From assembly GCF_001748225.1 (NCBI RefSeq), contig NZ_BDFE01000022.1, forward strand, positions 1-62,254: DNA of 62,254 nt, given 5' to 3'. Source of the stretch: Desulfoplanes formicivorans (GTDB lineage: Bacteria > Desulfobacterota > Desulfovibrionia > Desulfovibrionales > Desulfomicrobiaceae). Below the pieces are notes generated by a model. It was not told the DNA's origin. It worked only from the letters and a program-made list of their open reading frames with translations, and ran no database searches. The position numbers and the translations under genes are program-made. Shown one piece after another: positions 26,309 to 34,638 of the stretch. The number at the start of each line of letters is the position of its first letter. The first letter of the stretch is position 1.

Positions 26309-27099
26309 TCATGGACCCATTCATCCTCAAGAAACTGGTCTCCCGGTTGTTCTTTCCGGTGCCCCTGTGTCTGGAGCTTCTGATTCTGGGAATCATCCTC
26401 ATGCTGGCCAGGCGGGCCAGGAAAACCGCTCTTTTTCTTGTAGGCAGCAGCGGAGGACTCTTGCTCCTGCTCAGCCTTGAGGGGCCTTCCTGCCTGTTGC
26501 TGCACCCCCTTGAAACCATGTATCCTCCGGCGTTCACGTCCCCTGCATCCTGTGAAACACGCCCCCGCATTGACTGGATCGTGGTCCTTGGAGGCGGAAC
26601 CGTACCCGCCCTTGACCGGCCCCCCCATACCCGGCTGGAAACCAACTCCCTGTCCCGGGTCATTGAAGGCGTCAGGCTGGCCCGGATTTTTCCCGAGGCG
26701 CGCATGGTCTTTACCGGAGCAGGCACCCCGGGAGATACCGACTCCACGGCCGGGATCATGGCCCAGACCGCCGTCAGCCTGGGCGTGGCCTCCTCCCGGA
26801 TCACCATTGTGGGCCAGGCCATGGACACGCCTGACGAAGCACGTTTGTGCTCCCGACTCATACCGGCAAACCAGCGCCTGATCCTGGTCACTTCAGCATC
26901 CCACATCCACCGGGCCCTGCGCTTGTTTCTCAAACAGGGGCTCTGCCCCATCCCGGCACCAACCAGCTTTCAGTGCCCCACATCATCCAGCCTGTCCTAT
27001 CTGGACTTCATCCCCTCGGCCAGTAACCTGAAGCGTTCGGAACGGGCCATCTACGAGTACATGGGCCTTATGTGGTCCTCGCTACGCGGTCTCATCTGA
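26305..27099 (+). CDS. ElyC/SanA/YdcF-like DUF218 membrane protein
   Basis: A 264-residue protein with two N-terminal membrane spans (about residues 18-35 and 43-60) and a DUF218 domain facing the periplasm: DWIVVLGGG, SRVIEGVRLARIFPEARMVFTGAG, DEARLCS and LVTSASHIHRALRLF. ElyC of E. coli affects envelope biogenesis at the lipid-carrier step; biochemical activity of the domain is not settled. The GTG at 26305 overlaps the aroC stop; an ATG two codons later is possible. A GC-rich hairpin covers its stop codon. Confidence 0.85.
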   Translation: MIMDPFILKKLVSRLFFPVPLCLELLILGIILMLARRARKTALFLVGSSGGLLLLLSLEGPSCLLLHPLETMYPPAFTSPASCETRPRIDWIVVLGGGTVPALDRPPHTRLETNSLSRVIEGVRLARIFPEARMVFTGAGTPGDTDSTAGIMAQTAVSLGVASSRITIVGQAMDTPDEARLCSRLIPANQRLILVTSASHIHRALRLFLKQGLCPIPAPTSFQCPTSSSLSYLDFIPSASNLKRSERAIYEYMGLMWSSLRGLI

Positions 27100-27120
27100 C
27101 GCAGCCCGCCGGGCTGCGTC
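27098..27120 (+). terminator. Hairpin at the end of the tlyA-aroC-elyC run
   Basis: GACGCAGCCC (27098-27107) and GGGCTGCGTC (27111-27120) form a perfect 10-bp stem with a three-base loop that begins inside the stop codon. There is no T-run after it, so it may be a weak or Rho-assisted end. Confidence 0.5.
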
Positions 27121-27267
27121 GATTGTATGGCCTGGTGGTGGTCAAGGGGAGTGACCCGGTGCATCAAACCGACCCGAGCCGCGTTTGCCATGAACGCATT
27201 TTCGCATTTGTCTTTGGTTCCCAAACGTCGTATGCCCCCTGTTCTTCGAACCAACCAAGGAGAGTCC

Positions 27268-28008
27268 ATGTTTCTGACCGATCTCAAGGACCAGCGCTGG
27301 AAAGTGACCCTGGATGCAAACGGGATTGTCTATTTTTATGTTCAGGATATGATAGGCAGAGAGCCCAGGGTGGAGATACCGGCCCGGGAACTGGCCCGGT
27401 ATTACGAGCTTGAGTCCGAGGCCAAACAAGACTTTGTACAGACGTTGGGTCGCAGGATAGGCATCCCCTTCTGGCCCATGTTTGTTGACAGGATCATTGA
27501 ACCGGAACGACAATTTGCCACGCAACTCGGTCTGTTCGGGAGGATGGCCAACAAGGACATTCTGGAAGAGGACCTGCTGGATCTCATTGTGCCCCTGCCA
27601 AAGGATCAGGCCCTTGAGCAACATCCCCACCTGATCCCGGACGAGACTGCCTGCCAGGAGTACGAAGCCCTGGCTGCCCGGATACAGGAAGCCATCTGTT
27701 CCAGCGCGGTATGCGCCATGGCCTGCCCTCTTTTCAGGGACGACGAGTACAAGACCTCCGTGTATGTGACCAAGGCCCAGCTGGAAATTGAATCCTGCGT
27801 CATCTGCAACAGCCCGGCCACGGCCGTGGGCGTGTTTCAGCCCCGACAGAGTGACGAAGACATCATCATCCTTCACGGCCTGTGCAAACGGTGCAAGCCC
27901 AAGGAGCCATGCTCGCCCAAACAGATCGAAAAAATCGGCCAGGCCATTGACGCCCTTGAAAAACAGGGACGTATCCAGAAAATCCAATGCCCCCTGCCTG
28001 AAGCCTAA
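27268..28008 (+). CDS. Cysteine-rich protein of unknown function
   Basis: I do not recognise a named family for this 246-residue soluble protein. AAGGAGAG stands before ATG at 27268. The first 120 residues are ordinary and Cys-free (RWKVTLDANGIVYFYVQDM is near the N-terminus). The second half has ten cysteines: C129, C144, C149, C153, C177, C180, C206, C209, C215 and C241. C177-x2-C180 with C206-x2-C209 looks like a zinc ribbon or rubredoxin-like knuckle; the C144/C149/C153 group could be a second metal site. It stands alone, with its own start after the elyC hairpin and convergent to ybaK. Function unknown; metal or Fe-S binding is the only thing the sequence suggests. Confidence 0.75.
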   Translation: MFLTDLKDQRWKVTLDANGIVYFYVQDMIGREPRVEIPARELARYYELESEAKQDFVQTLGRRIGIPFWPMFVDRIIEPERQFATQLGLFGRMANKDILEEDLLDLIVPLPKDQALEQHPHLIPDETACQEYEALAARIQEAICSSAVCAMACPLFRDDEYKTSVYVTKAQLEIESCVICNSPATAVGVFQPRQSDEDIIILHGLCKRCKPKEPCSPKQIEKIGQAIDALEKQGRIQKIQCPLPEA

Positions 28009-28031
28009 CCTTTCCCCCTCCATCACCAAAA

Positions 28032-28063
28032 ACAAAGCCGGTCTGCATGCAGGCCGGCTTTGT
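28032..28063 (-). terminator. Terminator between convergent genes, mainly serving ybaK
   Basis: ACAAAGCCGG (28032-28041) pairs with CCGGCTTTGT (28054-28063), and the loop contains CTGCATGCAG, itself a palindrome. On the minus strand it is followed by GTTTTTGG; on the plus strand there is no T-run, so it chiefly ends ybaK, although the stem could also block readthrough from the plus-strand gene. Confidence 0.75.
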
Positions 28064-28082
28064 GCGTTCAGGAGTCAGTGGA

Positions 28083-28583
28083 TCACATTCCCACCCGGAC
28101 CAGGGTAGGATCAAGCAAACGCACGATCTCCCCGGGTTCCATTTCCAGGATGAACCCCCTTTTGCCTCCGTTGATATACACGGTTGCAAGATCAAGAAGC
28201 TCCTCTTCCATGAATACGGGCATGGCCCGCCTGGCTCCAAAAGGGGAACAGCCGCCCATCTGGTAGCCCGAATGTTTTTGAGCCGTGTGGGGTGTGCAGG
28301 GAGCAACCGTCTTGACTCCGAGATACCGGGCCATTTTTCTGGTGACCACCTCTTTGTCCCCGGGCATGATGACGATAAAGGGATGAAGGCTCACATCCTC
28401 GAAAATCAGGGTCTTGGCCACGCTGTGCAGGTCAATGCCCAGACGTTGGGCGCATTGTCTGCTAACGCCCCCCTCACGGGCAAAATCATACACATGGGGA
28501 ATGAACCGACCCTGGTTCTGATCAAGAAACCGTATGGCTGGGGTGACAGGAAAGTGTTTTTTGTTCCTTTTGGTGTGTGTCAT
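28083..28583 (-). CDS. ybaK: Cys-tRNA(Pro)/Cys-tRNA(Cys) deacylase, YbaK/EbsC type
   Basis: A trans-editing factor of 166 residues that hydrolyses mischarged Cys-tRNA(Pro). Seen: TPAIRFLDQNQGRF at the N-terminus, SVAKTLIFEDVSLHPFIVIMPG in the middle (substrate-pocket Lys), GYQMGGCSPFGARRAMPVFM, then YINGGKRGFILEMEP and a short C-terminal tail. These are the family signatures of YbaK, rather than ProX or the INS domain of ProRS. Start ATG at 28583 encodes a basic stretch, MTHTKRNKKH. Located between a terminator and the TRAP operon; no functional link seen. Confidence 0.92.
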   Translation of the reverse strand: MTHTKRNKKHFPVTPAIRFLDQNQGRFIPHVYDFAREGGVSRQCAQRLGIDLHSVAKTLIFEDVSLHPFIVIMPGDKEVVTRKMARYLGVKTVAPCTPHTAQKHSGYQMGGCSPFGARRAMPVFMEEELLDLATVYINGGKRGFILEMEPGEIVRLLDPTLVRVGM

Positions 28584-28643
28584 ACGTTTGTTTTCTCCAG
28601 GAATACCTGCAACATCCCTGAGCAGACGGGTTGCATATTACCT

Positions 28644-28665
28644 GAAAACAGGGCCGGCATGCCCT
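28644..28665 (-). terminator. Probable terminator after dctM
   Basis: AGGGC (28650-28654) and GCCCT (28661-28665) frame a short loop, with GTTTTC following on the minus strand, directly after the dctM stop at 28667. The stem is only five pairs, so the call is moderate. Confidence 0.45.
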
Positions 28666-28666
28666 C

Positions 28667-29956
28667 CTAAAAGATGTTCAGAATCCCGGGCCAGAGAATC
28701 AAAAGGGCCAGACAGGCCAGATAGCAGGGTAGAAAAATGGCCACTCCCCGAAACACATGGGCAAGGGGCACGTCCCCGGCCATGGCCGAAACAATAAAGG
28801 TGTTCACCCCCACCGGCGGGGTGATCGCCCCCATGGTCGTGACCACGGTGACCACCACGGCAAACCACAAGGGATCATATCCCAGGGTGGCTGCCACCGG
28901 GAAAAAAATGGGGATGGTAATGATGAGCAGGGCCAGGGCATCCATGATGGCTCCACCCAGAATATACAAAAGGCAGATGAGTCCCAAAATGACAAGGGGA
29001 GGAAAGGCCAGTTCAGCCACCTGGGAGGCCAGGGTAAAGGGGATGCGGGTTACGGCCAGAAACCGGCCGAAAATGACCGCGCCCAGGACAATGGTCATGA
29101 TCATGCACGAAATACTCAAAGTATCCCTGATGGAATTGACCAACCGCTTCCAGGTCAGGTTCCCTCCCGCCCAGCTGACCGCCAGGGCCAGGGCCGCACC
29201 TGCAGCACCCGCCTCGGACGGAGTGAACAGGCCGGCCACAAGACCGCCCATGACCAGGGCGAACAGGACGACCATCTCCAGGGAACCTTTGAGGGAACGA
29301 AACTTTTCTCCCCAGCCGGTGGAAGGGCCTGCCGGACCAAGGTCCGGATGTTTTTTGCAGACCATGACAATGCGCATGATGAAAAATACCACCAGGAGCA
29401 CCCCGGGTACCAGGGCGGCCCAGAAAAGCGCGGCAATGGACTGCCCGGTCTGCAACCCGATGACAATAAGGACGATACTAGGAGGAATGACCGCCCCAAG
29501 GGTCGAAGCTGCAGCAACTGTACCCGTGCTTAAGATGGGGTCATACCCGTACTTCTTCATCTGGGGCAGGGCCACGGAACTCATGGTGGCGGCCGTGGCC
29601 GTATTGGAACCGGAAATGGCGGCAAATCCGGCACAGGCAAGCACCGTGGCCATGGCCACGCCGCCGTGTACCGGGCCCATCCAGGCGTAGGCCGCACGGT
29701 ACAGGCGGCCGTTGAGCCCTGAGTAAAAGCAAATCTGGCCCATGAGGATGAACAGGGGGATGACCGTCAACCCGTACGAGGAAAAGACCTTCCATGTCTC
29801 GTCACCCAGCATGCCCAATGCAGCGTGAACATCCAGGACAGCCCAGAACCCGCAAAACCCCACAATGCCCATGGCAAAGCCCACGGGAATGCGCAAAAGA
29901 AAGATCATGGCCACAAGAACACCAATACCCACCAACCCGAACATGGTCAGACTCAT
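28667..29956 (-). CDS. dctM: TRAP transporter large permease (DctM)
   Basis: The 429-residue large membrane subunit of a TRAP importer, with about 12 hydrophobic segments. Family-typical stretches are RIPVGFAMGIVGFCGFW at the start, IPLFILMGQICFYSG, AAISGSNTATAATMSSVALPQMKKYGYDP (key part ISGSNTATAATM), AVIPPSIVLIVIGLQTG and VVVTVVTTMGAITPPVGVN near the end. TRAP systems import C4-dicarboxylates, sialic acid, taurine and similar anions with an ion gradient. The start overlaps the dctQ stop by four bases. Last gene in dctP-dctQ-dctM. Confidence 0.94.
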   Translation of the reverse strand: MSLTMFGLVGIGVLVAMIFLLRIPVGFAMGIVGFCGFWAVLDVHAALGMLGDETWKVFSSYGLTVIPLFILMGQICFYSGLNGRLYRAAYAWMGPVHGGVAMATVLACAGFAAISGSNTATAATMSSVALPQMKKYGYDPILSTGTVAAASTLGAVIPPSIVLIVIGLQTGQSIAALFWAALVPGVLLVVFFIMRIVMVCKKHPDLGPAGPSTGWGEKFRSLKGSLEMVVLFALVMGGLVAGLFTPSEAGAAGAALALAVSWAGGNLTWKRLVNSIRDTLSISCMIMTIVLGAVIFGRFLAVTRIPFTLASQVAELAFPPLVILGLICLLYILGGAIMDALALLIITIPIFFPVAATLGYDPLWFAVVVTVVTTMGAITPPVGVNTFIVSAMAGDVPLAHVFRGVAIFLPCYLACLALLILWPGILNIF

Positions 29957-30474
29957 GACGCACCTCCCCGGCTTCTGTCCCCCACAAGCAGAACCAATTC
30001 CACAAAGATCTGAAGGACCAGGGCGATGACGCCTAGGCAGACCACCAGAACAAAGGGATAATAGATGATCTGCAGAGTCTCGGAAACCTCCTCGAACTCA
30101 CGGATGGACAAGGCCAGATCCCAGGTCTGCCAGGCCACAAGTCCGAAAAAGGCCAGGCAGATCAGGGAAGTCAGCACGTCAAGACCAAGACGCATCCGTG
30201 CGGGAAACCTGTCCTGGAACATGGAGATGACAATATGTCCCTTGCCCGCCTGCGTCCCGGACAGGGCCAATGCGCCCACCATGGCCCCCAAAAATCCCAT
30301 GAGTTCAAAGGTTCCCTTGACGGGATGACCAAAGAAACGAAGAACCATGTTGGAGCAGGCCAGAAAAACCATGCCCATGAGACAGAGCCCTGCCAGACAC
30401 AACAGGGTGGTATTGAGCCATTGAACCATTGTTTGCATGCGCTGCATCATACTCGCTTGGGTAACGATGTTCAT
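29953..30474 (-). CDS. dctQ: TRAP transporter small permease (DctQ)
   Basis: The 173-residue small membrane subunit with four hydrophobic helices. NMVLRFFGHPVKGTFELMGFLGA contains the conserved small-subunit motif (RxxG...xWxxE; key residues Arg, Gly, Glu-Leu). ATG at 30474 was chosen because it falls 15 bases after the dctP stop, although its ribosome site (GGGTGG) is weak; an upstream in-frame extension overlaps dctP and shows no family match. It joins DctM through a four-base overlap, so the pair is coupled. Confidence 0.9.
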   Translation of the reverse strand: MNIVTQASMMQRMQTMVQWLNTTLLCLAGLCLMGMVFLACSNMVLRFFGHPVKGTFELMGFLGAMVGALALSGTQAGKGHIVISMFQDRFPARMRLGLDVLTSLICLAFFGLVAWQTWDLALSIREFEEVSETLQIIYYPFVLVVCLGVIALVLQIFVELVLLVGDRSRGGAS

Positions 30475-30488
30475 AACGGTCAACCACC

Positions 30489-31499
30489 CTATGGCTGGTA
30501 CGTATCCCTGAGGCGATACAGATCGGCCAGCACGGCCTCGGCATCCACGCCCTTGTCCGTGGCCTTGGCCTTCCACTCTTCGATCAGGGGAGCGAGCTTT
30601 TCCTGCATGAGGGCATGCTGCTCCCGGTCAAGGGTAATGGTCTCAACCCCATAGGTCTTTTGGGACCAGGCCAGGGAATCAAGAACATGCTCATCCATGT
30701 ACCTGCCGGTCCACACCGACTGTTCCAGAATCAGATCGTCCAGTACCTTTTGAACCGCAACAGGCAGCCGGTCAAAGGCACGCTTGTTCATGATCACGGC
30801 AAAGGGGTAGACCTGAAAATCCGTGCGAGTCACATAGGGGCAGTACTCGGCAAAATTCATGTCCTGCATCACCTCAAGGGACGACATGAGCCCCTTGACC
30901 AGCCCCTTTTGCAATGCCTCGGGTGTTTCGGGCATGGGCATGGAAACCGGAGTGGCCCCGAGGCGATCCAGCACTCGTGAGGCCATGCCCGAGGCGCGCA
31001 GTTCCAGCCCTGTAAAGTCCGTAATCGACCTGACCGGTACCCGGCTCATGATATTGGTAGGCGCGGACGTGAACAGGGCCAGAACCTTGACTTTGGCAAA
31101 CTCTTTGGGCGTGTGCATGCGATAGAGCTCGTACAGGACCCGGGAAGCCACGGCAGACGAGGCAAACCCCACGGGCAGCTCGGCCACCGTGGTCATGGGA
31201 AAAACCCCTGGCTGATAGGACATGCACAAGCATCCGATATCGGCCTGGCCCTTCATGACCCCCCGAAGCATGTTCTTGGCCCCAAGAAGGGTCCCTCCAG
31301 GATAGGTCTCGATGCTCACCTGACCGTCTGTTCGCTTTTCCACTTCCTTTTTCCACCGCTCCATCTGCACGCAGGGAAAGGTGGAAGCGGGCGGAAAATT
31401 GGCGTAACGCAGGGTGATGGGCCCTGCCAAAGCAGGTGATGCGCCCAGACATCCGAACACCAGACAACACACGCCAATGGCCAAAATCATCCGGAACAT
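30489..31499 (-). CDS. dctP: TRAP transporter solute-binding protein (DctP)
   Basis: A 336-residue periplasmic binding protein. The signal peptide runs over the first 25 residues (basic-poor, hydrophobic core, ALA before GPITLRYANF). The family motif around the anion-binding Arg is near LELRASGMASRVLDRLGATP, preceded by FTGLELR. PMPETPEALQKGLVKG follows, as usual. GGAGGAG stands before ATG at 31499. It begins the dctPQM operon. A strong terminator-like hairpin lies only 54 bases upstream of this start on the same strand, so the leader may be attenuated. Substrate not deducible. Confidence 0.92.
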   Translation of the reverse strand: MFRMILAIGVCCLVFGCLGASPALAGPITLRYANFPPASTFPCVQMERWKKEVEKRTDGQVSIETYPGGTLLGAKNMLRGVMKGQADIGCLCMSYQPGVFPMTTVAELPVGFASSAVASRVLYELYRMHTPKEFAKVKVLALFTSAPTNIMSRVPVRSITDFTGLELRASGMASRVLDRLGATPVSMPMPETPEALQKGLVKGLMSSLEVMQDMNFAEYCPYVTRTDFQVYPFAVIMNKRAFDRLPVAVQKVLDDLILEQSVWTGRYMDEHVLDSLAWSQKTYGVETITLDREQHALMQEKLAPLIEEWKAKATDKGVDAEAVLADLYRLRDTYQP

Positions 31500-31836
31500 A
31501 ACTCCTCCACGAAGGTTTCGCCCCATGCACCGATACCCGGCGGCATAAAAAAGGGCCGCCGGAATGCTCTTCCTGCGGCCCATGTGACGGCGTTTATGGT
31601 TGTTGATCATGCCATACCGTACACTCGACCACAGGACGCACGCCACCACCACAAACGGGTGTTCATGAAAACAGCATGCTGGGTGGTTGAGTATATGGCC
31701 ATAAAAGGTGTATAGCTGGGCAATAAAAGCCGTGTCAACCGTAAAAAAAGGGGGCTAAACATTTCCTGCATGTTTTGGCTTGACGGTCGGGGATTGATGT
31801 TTATTTCTTTTTGTAACACAAAAAAGGAGGTGCACT
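31500..31836. other. Divergent control region between dctP and hsp20
   Basis: This 337-base gap should hold the promoters of both operons. Besides the hairpin at 31547-31581, I see a TTGACG at 31780-31785 with TATTTC about 16 bases later, a weak candidate for the hsp20 promoter, and a clear AAAGGAGG ribosome site at 31823-31830. A small minus-strand frame here (31607-31819) has no ribosome site or recognisable product. Confidence 0.4.
31547..31581 (-). terminator. Strong terminator-like hairpin in the dctP leader
   Basis: GGGCCGC (31553-31559) pairs with GCGGCCC (31575-31581); inside it GGAA and TTCC extend the stem past one mismatch. On the minus strand it is followed by six T (31547-31552). 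No recognisable minus-strand gene lies between it and the divergent hsp20 start, so it is either an attenuator of the dctPQM operon or the end of an unrecognised small RNA. Confidence 0.75.
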
Positions 31837-32250
31837 ATGGTTATAGATTTCAGCACTTACTATGATTTACCCGCACAGATTGACAGAATATTCGAAGAAA
31901 TGCGCAAGCCACTTTATTTTACCCAACGCAGATTGTCCTATCCGCCAGTGAATATATGTGAAGATGATCGCAATATTTATGTATCTTCCGAAATTCCTGG
32001 TGTTGAGATAGGCGATATCGACCTTACTCTTACAGACGGAAGCCTGGTTATTAAAGGTGAAAGAAAATCAGAATCCGGAAAATACTTCCGCCAGGAACGC
32101 GCTACAGGAAATTTCCAGCGCATCATCACCTTGAACGTCCCGGTCAATCAGGGCAAGGTATCCGCAACCATGAAAAACGGGGTGCTCAGCATTGTTTTGC
32201 CCAAGGCGGAAGAGGCCCAGCCCAAGAAAATCGATATCACGGTATCCTAA
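31837..32250 (+). CDS. Hsp20/alpha-crystallin small heat-shock protein
   Basis: A 137-residue cytosolic holdase chaperone. The alpha-crystallin domain covers about residues 40-137: PPVNICEDDRNIYVSSEIPGV, LVIKGERK and ATMKNGVLSIVLPKAE, the last being the conserved A-x-x-x-N-G-V-L motif. The N-terminal arm is YYDLPAQIDRIFEEM. A strong AAAGGAGG ribosome site precedes the ATG. It pairs with a second hsp20 gene 11 bases downstream, and a terminator follows both, giving a two-gene heat-shock operon; such pairs probably form mixed oligomers, an inference. Confidence 0.95.
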   Translation: MVIDFSTYYDLPAQIDRIFEEMRKPLYFTQRRLSYPPVNICEDDRNIYVSSEIPGVEIGDIDLTLTDGSLVIKGERKSESGKYFRQERATGNFQRIITLNVPVNQGKVSATMKNGVLSIVLPKAEEAQPKKIDITVS

Positions 32251-32261
32251 GGGAGGTTCCC

Positions 32262-32624
32262 ATGACTCAAGACATTGCCAAACAAGACACACTCCCTCGT
32301 TTCAATCCCGATTCAGACATCCTTGAACGCGAAGACGGGTTCCACATCTTCATGGATCTGCCCGGAGTGGCCAAGGAGGATCTGGTCATCGACCTCAAGG
32401 AAAACGAGCTGGAGATTTCCGGAAAGGCCACCTATGAGGACCATGAAACAGCCAAGGACGTGCACATGGAATTTGGCAGCGGAACCTATGTGCGCCGGTT
32501 CACCATCTCGGACGCCGTGGATGCTGAAAAAATCAAGGCAACCATGAAAAACGGGGTGCTGGAACTGTATCTGCCCAAGGCCGAAAAGGCCAAACCCAAG
32601 AAAATCGAAATCCTTGCCCAATAA
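32262..32624 (+). CDS. Second Hsp20/alpha-crystallin small heat-shock protein
   Basis: A 120-residue relative of the preceding chaperone with a much shorter N-terminal arm. The domain starts at SDILEREDGFHIFMDLPGV and contains LEISGKATYE, GTYVRRFTISDAVD and ATMKNGVLELYLPKAEKAKPKKIEI, of which ATMKNGVLELYLPKAE is the signature. GGGAGG lies before the ATG at 32262. The two genes share KNGVL and KPKKI endings, so they are tandem duplicates that have diverged in the arm. Confidence 0.95.
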   Translation: MTQDIAKQDTLPRFNPDSDILEREDGFHIFMDLPGVAKEDLVIDLKENELEISGKATYEDHETAKDVHMEFGSGTYVRRFTISDAVDAEKIKATMKNGVLELYLPKAEKAKPKKIEILAQ

Positions 32625-32627
32625 CCC

Positions 32628-32656
32628 CAAAGGGCCGGTCAATGACCGGCCCTTTG
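32628..32656 (+). terminator. Terminator after the hsp20 pair
   Basis: CAAAGGGCCGGTCA (32628-32641) and TGACCGGCCCTTTG (32643-32656) make a near-perfect 14-base inverted repeat beginning three bases after the stop. Only the stem strength and CTTTGATG tail support termination. Confidence 0.75.
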
Positions 32657-32755
32657 ATGTATCTGATTGCCACCAGGCAGCAGGCAGAATGATCCTCAAG
32701 AGACATTCCTGCATTCCAGGCCATGCATCATGGTAACGACCCCGCGCATGGCGCC

Positions 32756-33778
32756 TCAGTTCGTTTCAGAAAGGGTCATCTCCCCACACAGATTCTGCCC
32801 CATCATCCTTTTGACCCTGTCCGGATCATATCCCTGACCAAACAGATAGATAAGCTTGGTCAGGGCGGCCTCGGCTGTCAGGTCGAATCCGCTCACAAGG
32901 CCTGCCCGGTCCAGGGCGTGGCCGGTTGCGTATCCCCCCTGATCCACCATGCCCTGCAGACATTGGGTACAGTTGACAATGACCATACCCCGGGAAACAG
33001 CATCCTCCAACGCCTTCATGAACGACCGGTTCTTGCTCGGGCCGTTGCCCATACCGTAGGTTTCCATGACCAGCCCCTGGAGTGGAGCCTCGAGCATGGC
33101 GGTGATCATATCGATGGAAATGCCCGGAAAAAACCGCAAGGCACCAACCCGTGCGCTCTCCAGGGTTGCGGCTAGCTCAGGTTTGCCACAACCGGGTCTC
33201 CGGACCAGCTCGTGGTTGATCCGGATTTTAATGCCCACGGTGCCCAAGGGAGGAAAATTGGGGGAATCAAAAGCCTGCAAACCAGAACCATTGACCTTGA
33301 CCGAGCGGCACCCCCGAAGCAGCCGGTTGCCGAAATACAGGCAGACCTCAGGCACGGGATGCTGAGCAATGATCATCATGGCCGTGATCAGGTTGTCCCG
33401 GCCATCGCTACGCACTTCACACAAAGGAATCTGCGACCCGGTCAGGATGACCGGTTTGTCGATTCCCTGGAGCATGAAGGCCAGGGCCGACGCGCTGTAG
33501 GCCATGGTGTCCGTGCCGTGCAAAACAATGAACCCGTCATAGTCGTCATAATGGGCCAGGATATCCCGGGCTATGAGCAGCCAGTGTTCAGGGCCCATGT
33601 TCGAGGAGTCGAGCAGGGGATCGTATTCATGAATGTCATACACGGGCATGACCCGGTTCCCAAGTTCGGGAAACCCGGCCAACAGGGATTTCAGATATCC
33701 TGGTGCCGGTGCATAGCCCTCCCTGGTCCGGCGCATGCCAATGGTCCCGCCGGTATAGGCGATGTACACCCGTTTCAT
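32756..33778 (-). CDS. ansA: Type I (cytoplasmic) L-asparaginase
   Basis: Hydrolyses L-asparagine to aspartate and ammonia. The 340-residue protein has no signal peptide, which fits the type I cytosolic enzyme. The catalytic Thr pair lies in AYTGGTIGM (residues 8-16) and in VLHGTDTMAYSASALAF near residue 88; ILTGSQIPLCEVRSDGRDNL gives the following conserved segment. Its stop is 32756 and its start overlaps the tatD stop as ATGA-like four bases, so ansA is the last gene of a tatD-linked unit. Confidence 0.94.
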   Translation of the reverse strand: MKRVYIAYTGGTIGMRRTREGYAPAPGYLKSLLAGFPELGNRVMPVYDIHEYDPLLDSSNMGPEHWLLIARDILAHYDDYDGFIVLHGTDTMAYSASALAFMLQGIDKPVILTGSQIPLCEVRSDGRDNLITAMMIIAQHPVPEVCLYFGNRLLRGCRSVKVNGSGLQAFDSPNFPPLGTVGIKIRINHELVRRPGCGKPELAATLESARVGALRFFPGISIDMITAMLEAPLQGLVMETYGMGNGPSKNRSFMKALEDAVSRGMVIVNCTQCLQGMVDQGGYATGHALDRAGLVSGFDLTAEAALTKLIYLFGQGYDPDRVKRMMGQNLCGEMTLSETN

Positions 33779-34635
33779 ACCATGTCCTCACAATGGCCTC
33801 GGTCCTTTCCCTCAGATTCCACCCCGAAAAATCGCAGGGCATTCTTCCCGCAGGCGGTCCAGACCTCTTCCACGGGGAGATCCTTGATTTCAGCGATCTT
33901 TTGGGCCGTGAATACCACCAGAGCCGGTTCGTTGCGCTTGCCGCGATAGGGATCGGCCGCCAGATATGGACAATCCGTTTCAACAAACATCCGATCAAGA
34001 GGAATGGCGCGAACCGCTTCCATGAGTCGAATGTTCTTCTTGTAGGTCACTGTCCCTGGAATGGACAAATGCCAACCGTGGGAAAGAAGCTCCAGGGCAA
34101 GATCGCGGGATTGGCCAAAGCAGTGCCATTGCAGGGGATAGTCATGAAACCCCATGTCCAGCAAAATGGCCAGGGTGTCTTCTTCCGCATCCCGGGAATG
34201 AATGGCCACGGGCAGTTCCAGATGGCGGGCAAGCTCAAGCTGCTCTCGAAACAATTGTTGCTGCCGGTCCTTCAAGGTCGCATCCCAATAGTAATCAAGG
34301 CCGATTTCTCCCAGGGCGCGCAGTCTGGCATCCTTGCGGAACAATTGCTCCATGCGGGGAATATCTTCGAATTTGACCGTGCCCGCATCTTCAGGATGCA
34401 GCCCCATGAGAAAGACCACGTCCTTATGTCGGGCAAACCGGGAGACCCCCGCAAGATACGGATCCGGTCCCAGAAACACCGTGGCCACACCGGCCAGCCC
34501 GGATTCCCGGGCCCGCACGAGGACCTCGTCAAGATCCTCGTCAAACTCGGCAGCATCAAGATGGGCATGGGCGTCCATACCCGTGCGGGGAAGCCCCAGG
34601 GACTGGGGCAAAGGACGGTTTTTTTTCTTCCCCAT
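33775..34635 (-). CDS. TatD-family metal-dependent hydrolase/DNase
   Basis: A 286-residue TIM-barrel hydrolase. Metal ligands are seen in MDAHAHLDAAEF (His-x-His), GEIGLDYYWDAT (Glu), LPVAIHSRDAEEDT (His), WHCFGQS (His) and FVETDCPYLAADPYRGKRNEP (Asp, in ETDCPYLAADP). TatD proteins are 3'-5' DNases in several bacteria. The first 20 residues, with MGKKKNRPL, precede the family start and might be an extension; a Met at residue 20 (MDAHAHLD) is the usual N-terminus. Between trm112 and ansA with tight spacing. Confidence 0.92.
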   Translation of the reverse strand: MGKKKNRPLPQSLGLPRTGMDAHAHLDAAEFDEDLDEVLVRARESGLAGVATVFLGPDPYLAGVSRFARHKDVVFLMGLHPEDAGTVKFEDIPRMEQLFRKDARLRALGEIGLDYYWDATLKDRQQQLFREQLELARHLELPVAIHSRDAEEDTLAILLDMGFHDYPLQWHCFGQSRDLALELLSHGWHLSIPGTVTYKKNIRLMEAVRAIPLDRMFVETDCPYLAADPYRGKRNEPALVVFTAQKIAEIKDLPVEEVWTACGKNALRFFGVESEGKDRGHCEDMV

Positions 34636-34638
34636 ACC

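Noticed and set aside
31607-31819. Minus-strand frame of 70 codons upstream of the dctP leader hairpin
   Set aside because: It would explain the orphan terminator, but lacks a ribosome site and its translation has no family-like features; it also spans the likely hsp20 promoter.
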